Positions 27,029 to 35,774 of a stretch of 64,000 nucleotides of DNA are shown here, one piece after another. Position numbers and translations under genes: made by a program. The stretch comes from Pseudoalteromonas shioyasakiensis (lineage in GTDB: Bacteria > Pseudomonadota > Gammaproteobacteria > Enterobacterales > Alteromonadaceae), in the NCBI GenBank assembly GCA_013391845.1, contig CP058414.1:2838501-2902500 (forward strand), in the 5' to 3' direction. Position 1 is the stretch's first letter. Each line of letters begins with the position of its first letter. The notes beneath the pieces were generated by a model. That model did no database searches, had not been told where the DNA came from, and worked only from the letters and a program-made list of their open reading frames with translations.

Positions 27029-28231
27029 GTGCTTAAAAATAAAACAATAGGTAGCATGTTAATTGTTGCTGGCACCACCATAGGTGCAGGGATGCTGGCA
27101 TTGCCTATAGCCTCTGCAGGGCTTGGTTTCACAACAGCGTTATCACTCATCTTTTTAACTTGGGTTTTAATGACCTACACAGCATTACTGATGCTAGAGC
27201 TACATCAATATGCCGACAGAGATGCAACCCTCAATACGTTAGCTAAATCATGGTTAGGTAAACGTGGGCAATGGGTGGCAAACTTTTCAGTAATGTTTTT
27301 GTTTTACGCATTATGCGCCGCATATATCGCAGGTGGCGGCGCGCAATTACAAGAAAAGCTCAACAATGGTTTATCGCTTTCTTTAGCGCCACAAGTTGGT
27401 TCAGTTATTCTGGCTATTGTGATTGGTACTGTGGTGACACTCGGTACCAGCAAAGTTGATAAGCTTAACCGCGTACTGTTCACGATTAAAGTGTGTGTAT
27501 TAGCCAGCTTATTTTACATGCTGACGCCTTATGTTCACGGCCAACACTTACTTGAAATGCCGATTGAACAAGGTCTGATTTTATCTGCAATCCCGGTGGT
27601 GTTTACCTCGTTTGGTTTTCATGGCTCTATTCCGTCGATTGTGAAATACGTGGGTTTAGATATTAAAACACTTCGTAAAGTGATGGTGGCAGGCGCAGCA
27701 CTGCCTTTAGTAATTTACATTTTTTGGCAATTACTAAGCCAAGGTATGATGAGTCAAAGCGATTTACTTCAAAGCCAAGGTTTACCTGGGTTTGTTAGCA
27801 GTGTCGCTAGCATTGCTCACAGCCCACATGTTGCCACTGCTGTGAACATTTTTGCTGATTTAGCATTAGCTACGTCTTTCTTAGGGGTAAGTTTAGGTTT
27901 ATTCGACTTTTTTGCTGATGCATTTAAAAAAGGTAATGGCAGTAAAGATCGAATCAAAACCGCCTTGATCACCTTTATTCCACCACTAGGCTTTGCGCTA
28001 TTCTATCCACAAGGGTTTATCATGGCACTTGGCTACGCCGCCATTGCACTGGTTATCTTAGCGGTGTTTTTACCGGTTGCTATGGTCTATAAGCAACGAA
28101 GCAGCAAACCTGATGCGGGTTACCAAGTTAAAGGCGGTAATATTGGTTTAGCACTCGCCGCCCTGTTTGGTGTGCTTATTATTAGTGCTCAAGGTTTACA
28201 AATGGCGGGGCTTATTCCAGCTATTGGTTAA
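27029..28231 (+). CDS. Aromatic amino acid permease (HAAAP family, TyrP/Mtr-like)
   Basis: An inner-membrane proton symporter for tyrosine or tryptophan with 11 predicted helices. The N-terminus KNKTIGSMLIVAGTTIGAGM is almost the TyrP signature, and FTSFGFHGSIPSIVKYVG in the middle is also characteristic. I chose the GTG at 27029, because TyrP-type proteins begin two or three residues before this signature and AAGG lies about nine bases upstream; a TTG at 26999 would add ten residues. The resulting 400 residues equals TyrP. TyrP and Mtr cannot be separated by eye. A strong terminator follows. Confidence 0.9.
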   Translation: MLKNKTIGSMLIVAGTTIGAGMLALPIASAGLGFTTALSLIFLTWVLMTYTALLMLELHQYADRDATLNTLAKSWLGKRGQWVANFSVMFLFYALCAAYIAGGGAQLQEKLNNGLSLSLAPQVGSVILAIVIGTVVTLGTSKVDKLNRVLFTIKVCVLASLFYMLTPYVHGQHLLEMPIEQGLILSAIPVVFTSFGFHGSIPSIVKYVGLDIKTLRKVMVAGAALPLVIYIFWQLLSQGMMSQSDLLQSQGLPGFVSSVASIAHSPHVATAVNIFADLALATSFLGVSLGLFDFFADAFKKGNGSKDRIKTALITFIPPLGFALFYPQGFIMALGYAAIALVILAVFLPVAMVYKQRSSKPDAGYQVKGGNIGLALAALFGVLIISAQGLQMAGLIPAIG

Positions 28232-28247
28232 ACAGCTCATCAAATCG

Positions 28248-28274
28248 AAAAAAGCACCCTCGGGTGCTTTTTTT
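28248..28274 (+). terminator. Terminator between the permease gene and ggt
   Basis: The stem AAAGCACCCTCGGGTGCTTT with flanking A- and T-tracts lies between two convergent genes and can serve both. Confidence 0.9.
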
Positions 28275-28294
28275 GTGTCTGGTTTAAAGTTTAA

Positions 28295-29953
28295 TTAAAA
28301 CACCATCGCCTTACCACGGCCAGATGCTTCAGATGCCGCATCTAATTTACCGTCTTTATTGATGATTACATGCATATCACCAAAATGGCGTTCATCAAGT
28401 GTATAACCCATTTTCTCTAGGGCTTTAACAACCTTTGGTTCAAGACCTGTGTGATATCTAATCACATTTTTAGGCCATAACTGGTGATGAAAGCGTGGGC
28501 TGTCTACCACTTGCTCTGCAGTCATATCAAATTCAACCGCATTTAAAATAGACTCATACACAGAGCTAATAATCGTGGTGCCACCAGGAGAGCCAGTAAC
28601 CATTTTTACTTTATTATCCTGAAGTAAAATTGTTGGTGTCATTGAGCTTAACATACGTTTATGAGGTTGAATTTCGTTAGCTTTGCCTCCAATTGCACCA
28701 AATACATTCATCACACCTGGTTTGGCACTGAAGTCGTCCATTTCATCATTCAAAATAAAACCAGCGCCCGATACAACCACACCACTACCAAAGCTAAGGT
28801 TTATCGTCGTGGTATTAGCGACTGCATTGCCCCATTTATCAATAATGGAAAAATGCGTTGTTTGCTCGCTTTCATACAAACCTGGTTTGATATTCTCGGT
28901 TGTTGAAATGACATCTGGGCGAATTGTACTTGCTCGTTTAGCAAGGTAATCATTTGCAAGTAGAGCTGTTTTTGGCACTTCATAAAAATCTGGGTCACCT
29001 AAATATTCAGCTCTATCAGCAAACACGCGTTTACCTACTTCAGCCAAAATATGTACATACGCTGTAGAGTTGTGTTCAAGATTTTCCTTTGGTTTTGCAA
29101 GGTCATACATTTTTAGCCACTGTAAAATAGCAATGCCACCAGAACTTGGCGGTGGCGATGTGAGCACTTCGTAACCGCGCCAATTGCCTTTGATTGGTGT
29201 ACGTGATTTAGCTTGATAGGCTTTTAAGTCTTGCTCGTTAATAATACCGCCATGTTGCTTCATAAAATCAGCAATGATCTTTGCTGTCTCACCTTCATAA
29301 AAGCCAGCCTTACCTTGATCACGAATACGTTTCAGTGTGGCGGCAAGTTCCGGCTGCTTGAATACCTTGTTTGCTTTGGCATCAGCAAAGTAATCTGCAA
29401 AGTTAATGTTGACCGACTTGTTAGCCATGCGCTTAATGTAACGCTCAATGCTGGCGGCTAATTTGGGATGTACCACAAAACCTTGTTCTGCTAACTTAAC
29501 TGCAGGCTCTAGCAAAGTTTTCCACTCTAAACTGCCGTGCTTTTGATGTGCAAGCCACATACCAGCAACGCTTCCCGGAACACCGCTTGCGTGAATACCA
29601 TATACCGACATGTTGTCAATAACATTGCCTTTATCATCAAGGTACATATCGCGATGAGCTGCAGCAGGGGCTGTTTCGCGGTAATCTATAAAATCACCTT
29701 TGCCATCTTTTTGGATCAGCATAAAGCCACCACCACCTATATTACCTGCTTCAGGCAGGGTGACAGCTAATACAAATTGTGCAGCTATTGCAGCATCAAC
29801 AGCGTTACCGCCCTGCTCTAAAATAGCGCGTGCAGTATCACTGCTGTAACTATCTGGCATAGCTACAGCCGCTTGCTTTGCAAAGCTTAACGGATGAAAG
29901 AATATCGCGGTAACGATGAATAGATGTGCCGCGTATTTGACTAAATTTGCCAT
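28295..29953 (-). CDS. ggt: Gamma-glutamyltransferase
   Basis: A periplasmic enzyme that cleaves glutathione and other gamma-glutamyl compounds, supplying glutamate and Cys-Gly. The signal peptide covers about residues 1-25 (ends PLSFA). The precursor self-cleaves before the N-terminal Thr of the small subunit, here Thr365 in SEQTTHFSIID. Other family blocks are GGNAVDAAIAAQFVLAV, FADRAEYLGDP, and GSPGGTTIISSV of the oxyanion site. The length of 552 residues is normal. It stands alone. Cysteine released by this enzyme could be linked to the Cys-rich leader upstream, but that is speculation. Confidence 0.95.
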   Translation of the reverse strand: MANLVKYAAHLFIVTAIFFHPLSFAKQAAVAMPDSYSSDTARAILEQGGNAVDAAIAAQFVLAVTLPEAGNIGGGGFMLIQKDGKGDFIDYRETAPAAAHRDMYLDDKGNVIDNMSVYGIHASGVPGSVAGMWLAHQKHGSLEWKTLLEPAVKLAEQGFVVHPKLAASIERYIKRMANKSVNINFADYFADAKANKVFKQPELAATLKRIRDQGKAGFYEGETAKIIADFMKQHGGIINEQDLKAYQAKSRTPIKGNWRGYEVLTSPPPSSGGIAILQWLKMYDLAKPKENLEHNSTAYVHILAEVGKRVFADRAEYLGDPDFYEVPKTALLANDYLAKRASTIRPDVISTTENIKPGLYESEQTTHFSIIDKWGNAVANTTTINLSFGSGVVVSGAGFILNDEMDDFSAKPGVMNVFGAIGGKANEIQPHKRMLSSMTPTILLQDNKVKMVTGSPGGTTIISSVYESILNAVEFDMTAEQVVDSPRFHHQLWPKNVIRYHTGLEPKVVKALEKMGYTLDERHFGDMHVIINKDGKLDAASEASGRGKAMVF

Positions 29954-30014
29954 GGTACTTCCTTTTTCTTGATGTTATTTTGACCATTTAGACATGTGTA
30001 ACCCTTAAGGTCAA

Positions 30015-30575
30015 TTAGTTACGATTAACTTGCCCAAGCTGCTCTTTAAAACACGAATAAAGTACAGCTGGTATGTCGCCATGCTCATCATTATGCATAT
30101 AATCCTTTACATGAGTTAGACCCAACTTTTCCATCACTTTTATAGACCCTACATTTTCTTTCAATGCAGTCGCTGAAAGCGATTTAACTACAGGGTCCTG
30201 ACACACCGTATGCGCAACAGCTAGTGCTGCCTCAGATGCATATCCCTTGCCCCAGCTCATTTGCTTAAAGCGCCAACCAATTTCTAAATCACTGAAATCA
30301 GGCTGTTCAAAGAAACCCATGGGTCTTACCAATACCCAACCGATAAAGGTATCGCTGTCGTTGATATTTACTTGCCATAGCCCCCACCCTTTTTGCTCAT
30401 TTCGATAAGCATTCATACGAGGAATAAATACCTCTTTGATTGTCTCCATACTGCTTACTTTGCCACGAGTTAAATATTTCATTACCTCAGGGTCGTTATC
30501 GAGTTCATAAAGTAGATCGGCATCATTTTCATCCATTAACCGAAAACTTAATCGTGCTGTTCTAGCTATATTCAT
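30015..30575 (-). CDS. GNAT family N-acetyltransferase (RimJ/RimL-like)
   Basis: A protein of 186 residues that begins TARLSFRLMDENDADLLYEL, the usual opening of the RimJ/RimL subgroup (Acetyltransf_3). The acetyl-CoA loop is the segment around FKQMSWGKGYASEAALAV (Q/R-x-x-G-x-G/A form), and the end of the fold has NVGSIKVMEKLGLTHV. Family members acetylate ribosomal protein N-termini, small metabolites or amines; the target here is unknown. It is divergent from the small lipoprotein gene with 49 bp between the starts. Confidence 0.88.
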   Translation of the reverse strand: MNIARTARLSFRLMDENDADLLYELDNDPEVMKYLTRGKVSSMETIKEVFIPRMNAYRNEQKGWGLWQVNINDSDTFIGWVLVRPMGFFEQPDFSDLEIGWRFKQMSWGKGYASEAALAVAHTVCQDPVVKSLSATALKENVGSIKVMEKLGLTHVKDYMHNDEHGDIPAVLYSCFKEQLGQVNRN

Positions 30576-30624
30576 TTTTTATTGCTTATACTGCTTAATA
30601 GTTGATTAACCATTAGAGAAAAAT

Positions 30625-30993
30625 ATGAACAAATTAGCAAGCTTAGTTTTATTTGGCTGTATTGCCTTAACGGGTTGTGATGATGCAGAGCAAGCCAAAA
30701 AAGATGCCAACGAAGCAAAAGATGAAGTAAAGCAGGCGCTAACCGATGCTTGGAGCGATGTAAAAGACGCCACCAATGAGTTTAACGACGACTCGCTGCA
30801 AGAGTTACTCGAAGAGAGTAAAAAGATGGGCTTGAGCATGTATGACGACGGTAAAGAAATTGCCTTAGATGCATGGATTGAAAGCAAAGAAGCTGCTGGT
30901 GAGCTTTCTGAAAAAACCAAGCAAAAAGCAAAGGAACTTGCTGAAGAGTTAAGAGAAGCACGCGAAAAACGCGAGCAAGAGAAAAATAATTAA
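30625..30993 (+). CDS. Small helical lipoprotein of unknown function
   Basis: 122 residues with a lipoprotein signal peptide ending in the lipobox LTGC (Cys at about residue 18). The mature part is almost entirely charged helix with Ala, Glu and Lys (AEQAKKDANEAKDEVKQAL; ending EELREAREKREQEKNN), compatible with a coiled coil. I know no named family; it could be an envelope spacer or a stress lipoprotein. The start follows AGAGAAAAAT. It is closed by a strong terminator. Confidence 0.75.
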   Translation: MNKLASLVLFGCIALTGCDDAEQAKKDANEAKDEVKQALTDAWSDVKDATNEFNDDSLQELLEESKKMGLSMYDDGKEIALDAWIESKEAAGELSEKTKQKAKELAEELREAREKREQEKNN

Positions 30994-30994
30994 A

Positions 30995-31025
30995 AAGAAG
31001 GGCAAGTATTTACTTGCCCTTTTTT
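30995..31025. terminator. Bidirectional terminator between lipoprotein and TonB receptor genes
   Basis: The stem GGGCAAGTATTTACTTGCCC with A- and T-rich flanks sits between convergent genes. Confidence 0.9.
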
Positions 31026-31032
31026 GTATCAA

Positions 31033-33255
31033 TTAAAGCTCAAATTCTTTTTTGAATTTTAAGCCAAACTCACTGCGGTCATTACTGCGCATTACACCAA
31101 CAAAACCAGATTGTTGTAAACGACCCACATCGTATACTTCGTTTAACACGTTCTCACCGTAAAGAGTTACTTCAAAGTCACCATTCGGGTTTAAGTAAGA
31201 GATATTAAAACCTACTAATTCACGAGAATCAATGTGTTCACTTTGGTTGTAAACTGATTGGCCTTGCATATCGCTACGGTATGAGTAGTTAGCGTTTAAA
31301 GCAACTGTGCCACCGTTACTTAAATCAATGAAATAAGAAGGTGCGACCATAACAGTCCAACGTGGTGTGAGTGCTGGTGAATCACCTTTACCAATACCTA
31401 ATACACCGTCATCAACTTCTGTAATTTCTGAATCTAGGTAACCAATTGCGCTGCGTAGAGTAAAGTCATCAGTGAATGCGATAGTTGTCTCAAGCTCAAT
31501 ACCTTGTGCTTTAGACTCACCCGCATTTTCTACGATAGTAACAAAGCCGCCACCTGCAGTTGGATCTGAGAATGGTAATGCAAGGTCTGTGTAATCAGTA
31601 ACAAACACAGCAAGCATCATAGATACGTCTTCATGTATCTGACCTTTAAGGCCTAGCTCATAGTTAATCGCTTTTGTTTCGTCGAAAGAAACAAATTGAT
31701 CAGGGCCACCAAATGGACGCGGTGGGAAACCACCTGTTTGATAACCTTTTTGGATTTGGCCATACACGTTCATGTTATTGCTAAGCTGGTACGATGCATT
31801 TAAATCCCATGTTACTGCATCAAAATCTGCACTTACATATTTACGTGCCGCAAAGGTTGGGAACAAAGCATCGGCTTCTTTTTTATCTTTCGAATAACGT
31901 AGACCACCACCTACAGTTAAATCGTCGCTTAGATCATAACTTGCATTAATATAAGCCGCGTATGAGTTAGTCTCTTGATTAATATCAAAGTAACCGTAAT
32001 CACCAAACGACGCTGTAGTACCATCATTCAGAAAGCCATCTGGTGTATTAAACGGGCTAAATACAAACGGACCAGAGCTTGTGAAACCATCTTCATTAAA
32101 GAAGTATAAGCCAGATACAAAATCCATATTATCAAAACTACCGTTTAATTGGATTTCGAATGAATATTGATCTGCGCCGCCTTCTTCAGGGAATTCAGAT
32201 AAGTTAAGAGCAACAGCGTCATCATCCAGACCACCTTCATACTCTGAGCTACGGTAGCTGGTAATGAACTTAGCTGTGTAAGTATTATTTATGTCCCAAT
32301 CAGCTGTTAATGAAGTACCCCAGCCTGAATAAGCCGTCGACTCAATACCCGCTGCAGTTGTTGCTAAATCATCAGGATCGCTTGGTAACATATCTTCTGT
32401 TAGCAATGGAAAATCACCATTGAATGGGTCATTCGGGTCAAGTGGCGCGGTTAATTCAATTGTATATGGCGATTGGCCTGACTCGTTATCAACACCATCA
32501 ACAGAGAAGACAAAAGATAAATCGCTGCTTGCTTGCCATTTAAGCGCCATACGACCGCTTAGTTCTTGCTCTTCACCGATTTCTTTTTCTGGGTTAGCAA
32601 GGTTAATCGCTTCACCTACACCATCGCGTTGCTTATAAGACACGCTTGCAGACATGCTTACAGTGTCGGTAAGGCTGTTATTAAAGTAAACGTCACCGGC
32701 TAAACGACCACGGCTACCTACTTTTGCCGTTGTCGTTACAATGCCTTCGTCACCAGGTTGCTTAGTAATAATATTTACTGCACCACCTAACGTGTTACGA
32801 CCATACAAGGTACCTTGTGGACCACGTAATACCTCTACACGCTCAACATTTGGTAATGATAAGTTTGAGCCCATTTGACGACCTAGGTAAACACCGTCTA
32901 AGTAAACACCCACGCCTGGATCGGTTGTGATCACGTGGTCTTGTAAACCAATACCACGAATAAATACAGATGCATGGGCCGCATTACCTACACCATAACG
33001 AGTGATGTTTAGGTTAGGTACGTATTTACCAATGTCTTCTAGGTTGCTTATGTTCGCTTTATCAATCAGGTTTTCTCCGATTGATGTCACTGCAGTTGGC
33101 GACTCAAAAATGCTTTCTGTACGCTTACGCGCTGTTACTTCGATTTTTTCGAAAGCATCTTGTTTAGCAGTGGTTTTTTCTTGCTCAGCAAAAGCTGAAG
33201 TAGATAATGCAGCAACAATAGCTACAGTTAACTGTGAGAGGTGACGTAATTTCAA
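31033..33255 (-). CDS. TonB-dependent outer membrane receptor
   Basis: A 740-residue ligand-gated porin. The signal peptide (1-23, ends STSAFA) is followed by a TonB-box-like stretch near EKIEVTARKRTES, the plug domain (about 50-165, with PNVERVEVLRGPQGTLYGRN) and the 22-strand barrel. The protein ends in Phe-Glu-Leu after a typical last strand (SEFGLKFKKEFEL). The plug sequence and GGAVNIITKQPGD resemble the large group of receptors for siderophores, vitamin or oligosaccharide ligands, and no metabolic genes lie next to it, so the substrate is open. It is preceded by a promoter-like TATAAT and a hairpin with T-tract on the same strand. Confidence 0.93.
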   Translation of the reverse strand: MKLRHLSQLTVAIVAALSTSAFAEQEKTTAKQDAFEKIEVTARKRTESIFESPTAVTSIGENLIDKANISNLEDIGKYVPNLNITRYGVGNAAHASVFIRGIGLQDHVITTDPGVGVYLDGVYLGRQMGSNLSLPNVERVEVLRGPQGTLYGRNTLGGAVNIITKQPGDEGIVTTTAKVGSRGRLAGDVYFNNSLTDTVSMSASVSYKQRDGVGEAINLANPEKEIGEEQELSGRMALKWQASSDLSFVFSVDGVDNESGQSPYTIELTAPLDPNDPFNGDFPLLTEDMLPSDPDDLATTAAGIESTAYSGWGTSLTADWDINNTYTAKFITSYRSSEYEGGLDDDAVALNLSEFPEEGGADQYSFEIQLNGSFDNMDFVSGLYFFNEDGFTSSGPFVFSPFNTPDGFLNDGTTASFGDYGYFDINQETNSYAAYINASYDLSDDLTVGGGLRYSKDKKEADALFPTFAARKYVSADFDAVTWDLNASYQLSNNMNVYGQIQKGYQTGGFPPRPFGGPDQFVSFDETKAINYELGLKGQIHEDVSMMLAVFVTDYTDLALPFSDPTAGGGFVTIVENAGESKAQGIELETTIAFTDDFTLRSAIGYLDSEITEVDDGVLGIGKGDSPALTPRWTVMVAPSYFIDLSNGGTVALNANYSYRSDMQGQSVYNQSEHIDSRELVGFNISYLNPNGDFEVTLYGENVLNEVYDVGRLQQSGFVGVMRSNDRSEFGLKFKKEFEL

Positions 33256-33309
33256 TTAAAACTCCAAAGGATACCGTGTGTGTGTATTTTTACCCGTAAA
33301 TTTCAGGCA

Positions 33310-33338
33310 TAAAAAAAGACGCTTAGGTATAAGCATCT
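33310..33338 (-). terminator. Terminator-like hairpin in the leader of the TonB receptor gene
   Basis: On the reverse strand AGATGCTTA-TACC-TAAGCGTCT forms nine base pairs (one G-T) and is followed by seven T. It lies 55 bases upstream of the receptor start on the same strand, where no upstream gene needs terminating. A consensus -10 TATAAT (33354-33359) stands just before it, though without a good -35. It may attenuate the receptor transcript, end a short RNA, or stabilise the 5' end. Confidence 0.55.
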
Positions 33339-33339
33339 T

Positions 33340-33772
33340 TCCTCTGGAGGGGTATTATATGTCAGTTTTGTGAAAACATGTATATTTTTTTTAATTTTTA
33401 TCAAAAATTGTATAAATAAACCACATTAACATCTCATTTCAGAATTATAAGTCATCGCAGTCTTTGCAAATAGTAAATAAAAATAAATGTTTAGTTTTGT
33501 TTTAGTTCAAGAACCTAACTCCGTAACACAATTTAAATGAACAAACATGAAGCAACCTTTACTAATATTCATATAAATAACGACAATTTTCAGAAATTTC
33601 TCGCCTTGTAGGAGGTACTTTCTTCAGCTAATGTTTAATTAAATACTCCTAAGCAATCAAAAGCTAACTAAACATTAATTTGCTCAACATTTTCCTATGT
33701 TGGCATTCCATTATTTAAAAGTAATAATCAGGAACACAAATTACTTGTTATCATTTAGCGGTAGTTATTGAC
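33340..33772. other. Divergent promoter region of the TonB receptor and the CsgD-like regulator
   Basis: About 430 bp of very AT-rich DNA between two divergent genes. Apart from the TATAAT and hairpin on the receptor side I see no operator, repeat or open frame that can be supported. Confidence 0.4.
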
Positions 33773-34372
33773 GTGAATATGGATTTTCTAATTAATAAAA
33801 ACGCGGATGATTCTGTATCATCTGTTTTAATTCATCCTTACTGTGTTGCAAGCGATGATAAAACTCTACTACTCAATTACGACTCTTTAGACACTTTGAC
33901 TAATCGTGAATTAATAAGTGAGTTTATGAAAGCTCATGGATATCATCATCTAGTTATTTTTAACATGCCCCATAGAGCTGACGTTCTATCTCTTAAAGAC
34001 TGGCCAAAATTGAAAGGGCTATTTTATAAAAACACCAAAACAGATATTTTTGAACAAGGACTGCAAGAAATTAAAAAGGGTTCGCTGTGGTTTCCAAGAA
34101 CAGTCAGTGATAAATGGATGAGAGAAATGCTGGAAACTGAGCAAAAAAATCAAATCCGATCAAATAACTTAACGTTTAAAGAATCTAAAGTACTTCATTT
34201 GCTCTCCTCTGGCGCAACATGCCATCAAATAGCTGATACGTTGTTCATTAGTGAAGCAACTGTTCGAGTTCACCTGCACAAGATATACCAAAAGATTAAT
34301 GTTAAAAATAAACAAAAAGCTCTACAGTGGTGCAAGAGGAATATTAATAAGATCAATAAGCTTGCAGGCTAA
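33773..34372 (+). CDS. LuxR-type regulator related to CsgD/VpsT
   Basis: 199 residues with a C-terminal LuxR helix-turn-helix (about 135-195): LTFKESKVLHLLSSGATCHQ, then ADTLFISEATVRVHLHKIYQ. This part resembles CsgD, the master regulator of curli and biofilm matrix, more than quorum-sensing regulators. The N-terminal half lacks the phosphoacceptor Asp pattern of a full receiver, as in CsgD. The start is GTG at 33773 or, equally well, ATG at 33779; neither has a good ribosome site. No curli or exopolysaccharide genes are adjacent. It could control the divergent TonB receptor or the lipoprotein genes downstream. Confidence 0.8.
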   Translation: MNMDFLINKNADDSVSSVLIHPYCVASDDKTLLLNYDSLDTLTNRELISEFMKAHGYHHLVIFNMPHRADVLSLKDWPKLKGLFYKNTKTDIFEQGLQEIKKGSLWFPRTVSDKWMREMLETEQKNQIRSNNLTFKESKVLHLLSSGATCHQIADTLFISEATVRVHLHKIYQKINVKNKQKALQWCKRNINKINKLAG

Positions 34373-34737
34373 TCTGCAGGCGAATTGTACCCCTGTACTG
34401 CCGATGAACCACCTTCAACATCCTGACCATTTTGATTAGATGGTAACTGGCACTTAAGCTATGACTGGGTGATTAATTTTCAAAATCAATATTAACTCGC
34501 TAACACAGATAATAATTAACTTATTGCTTTTATGATGAATTCTTATTAAGAGGCTAAATACATTCAACCGATGACTTTCAACTGATTTATACAAAACAGT
34601 TAATAAGACTAAAAACACAATTATAAAAATAGTGGCAAAGCATCAAAATGAGGTCATTAAATAACTGTTTTTTGATTGAATAACAAACAAATAATGGTCT
34701 ATGCTTTTATTTGACCCTATTTTGCAAGGAGCAAATT
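34373..34737. other. Gap upstream of the VOC lipoprotein gene
   Basis: 365 bp. The first 70 bases can be read on the reverse strand as a short frame ending SSAVQGYNSPAD and stop, perhaps the remnant of a protein end, but it has no start. The remainder is AT-rich and contains the promoter of the next gene, not recognisable with confidence. Confidence 0.3.
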
Positions 34738-35580
34738 TTGAAATTACCCACTCCCTTACGAACTGCGATTTTATTGGCTGTTTCAGCGGTTCCCTTGGTA
34801 GGTTGCCAGCTTACCTCAAGCGAACTTCCCGCAATCAGTGATTCAGGAACAAAAAACTCAGGTCACGTTGTCTGGCACGATTTAATCACCCCCAATTTGG
34901 CTCAATCTCAAGCATTTTACGCCAGCGTGTTTGGTTGGCAGTTTAAAGAAGTTAACGACAACTATACACTAGCATCACTAGAGGGTAAGTTAATTGCAGG
35001 CATTGCTGAGCTCGATAATAAGCAAAATGCCAGCCATTGGCTGAGCCTTATCAGTAGCAAAGATATAGCTGCTGTCAGTGAAAAAACTATCAAAGCCGGA
35101 GGTAAAGTCTTAGTAAGCAGTACCGAAATTAAAGGCCGTGGCACTATTGCTGTATTAGAAGACCCACAAGGGGCTGTATTTTCGCTGATCAATACAGTTA
35201 ATGGTGACCCAGAAACTCAGCAAACTGATAACGGCTGGATTTGGCAAGAAGTATGGAGTGATAACCCAGATCAAAGCAAAGCCTTTTATCAATCACTTGA
35301 CAGTTATTCAGCACAAAGTAAACCACTTAACAATGGCAATTACAGTTACTTAGCTTTAAATGGGACACCTGCTATTGGCTTTGTAAAAAAACCAGATGCC
35401 GAGATTGGTAACACATGGGTAAATTACATCAAAGTAGCTGATGTTGATGCGACCCTATTAAAAGTAACCGCCGCAGGCGGCATAGTTCTGATGGCACCAA
35501 ATGACAAAGTCCGTAATGGCAGCGTCGCAATTATTCGTGATCCAGCGGGTGCTGGTATTGTAATTCAGGAGCAAATGTAA
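34738..35580 (+). CDS. Lipoprotein with two VOC (glyoxalase-fold) domains
   Basis: 280 residues. I start at TTG 34738, placed seven bases behind the strong site AAGGAG; this yields a lipoprotein signal peptide ending in the lipobox PLVGC. A TTG at 34711 is possible but puts the ribosome site inside the frame. Two vicinal-oxygen-chelate domains follow (about 45-160 and 175-280), each with the Trp-His/Trp-Gln-Glu opening (HVVWHDLITPNLAQSQAFYA; IWQEVWSDNPDQSKAFYQ) and a C-terminal D-P-x-G-A strand (LEDPQGAVFSLI; IRDPAGAGIVIQ). Cytoplasmic relatives are hydroxylase-like or glyoxalase-like; a membrane-anchored form is uncommon. Its stop codon overlaps the start of a second lipoprotein. Confidence 0.8.
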   Translation: MKLPTPLRTAILLAVSAVPLVGCQLTSSELPAISDSGTKNSGHVVWHDLITPNLAQSQAFYASVFGWQFKEVNDNYTLASLEGKLIAGIAELDNKQNASHWLSLISSKDIAAVSEKTIKAGGKVLVSSTEIKGRGTIAVLEDPQGAVFSLINTVNGDPETQQTDNGWIWQEVWSDNPDQSKAFYQSLDSYSAQSKPLNNGNYSYLALNGTPAIGFVKKPDAEIGNTWVNYIKVADVDATLLKVTAAGGIVLMAPNDKVRNGSVAIIRDPAGAGIVIQEQM

Positions 35581-35732
35581 TGAATAAAAAAATGATTCGC
35601 TTAGCTGCTCTTGCGGCTGCACTGTTAGCTTTAAACGCCTGCACCCCCTATGCAAGCCTAGATATTAATGCGCCGTTTAAAGTAGGCCCTGTATATGTTA
35701 ATCCGAGCATTGGTATTGGCGGTACACTTTAA
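35580..35732 (+). CDS. Tiny lipoprotein, 50 residues, coupled to the VOC lipoprotein
   Basis: The ATG shares its A with the preceding stop (TAATG), so translation is coupled. The product starts MNKKMIRLAALAAALLALNA with Cys at residue 21-22 (lipobox LNAC), leaving about 29 mature residues: PYASLDINAPFKVGPVYVNP and SIGIGGTL. The end has alternating hydrophobic and Gly residues like a single beta hairpin. No family is known to me. Its size puts it below most gene-calling limits. Confidence 0.75.
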   Translation: MNKKMIRLAALAAALLALNACTPYASLDINAPFKVGPVYVNPSIGIGGTL

Positions 35733-35739
35733 TAAATTA

Positions 35740-35770
35740 TAGGGCTCTGCGTTTTAAACAAAGCGCCCTA
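35740..35770. terminator. Possible terminator between the tiny lipoprotein and the Cache-type gene
   Basis: TAGGGC and GCCCTA form the base of an imperfect hairpin between the convergent genes; no strong T-tract follows on either side. Confidence 0.4.
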
Positions 35771-35774
35771 TTCA

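Noticed and set aside
34381..34470. Reverse-strand frame ending SSAVQGYNSPAD
   Set aside because: It is interrupted by a stop after about 29 codons and lacks a start; possibly a gene remnant, but chance cannot be excluded.
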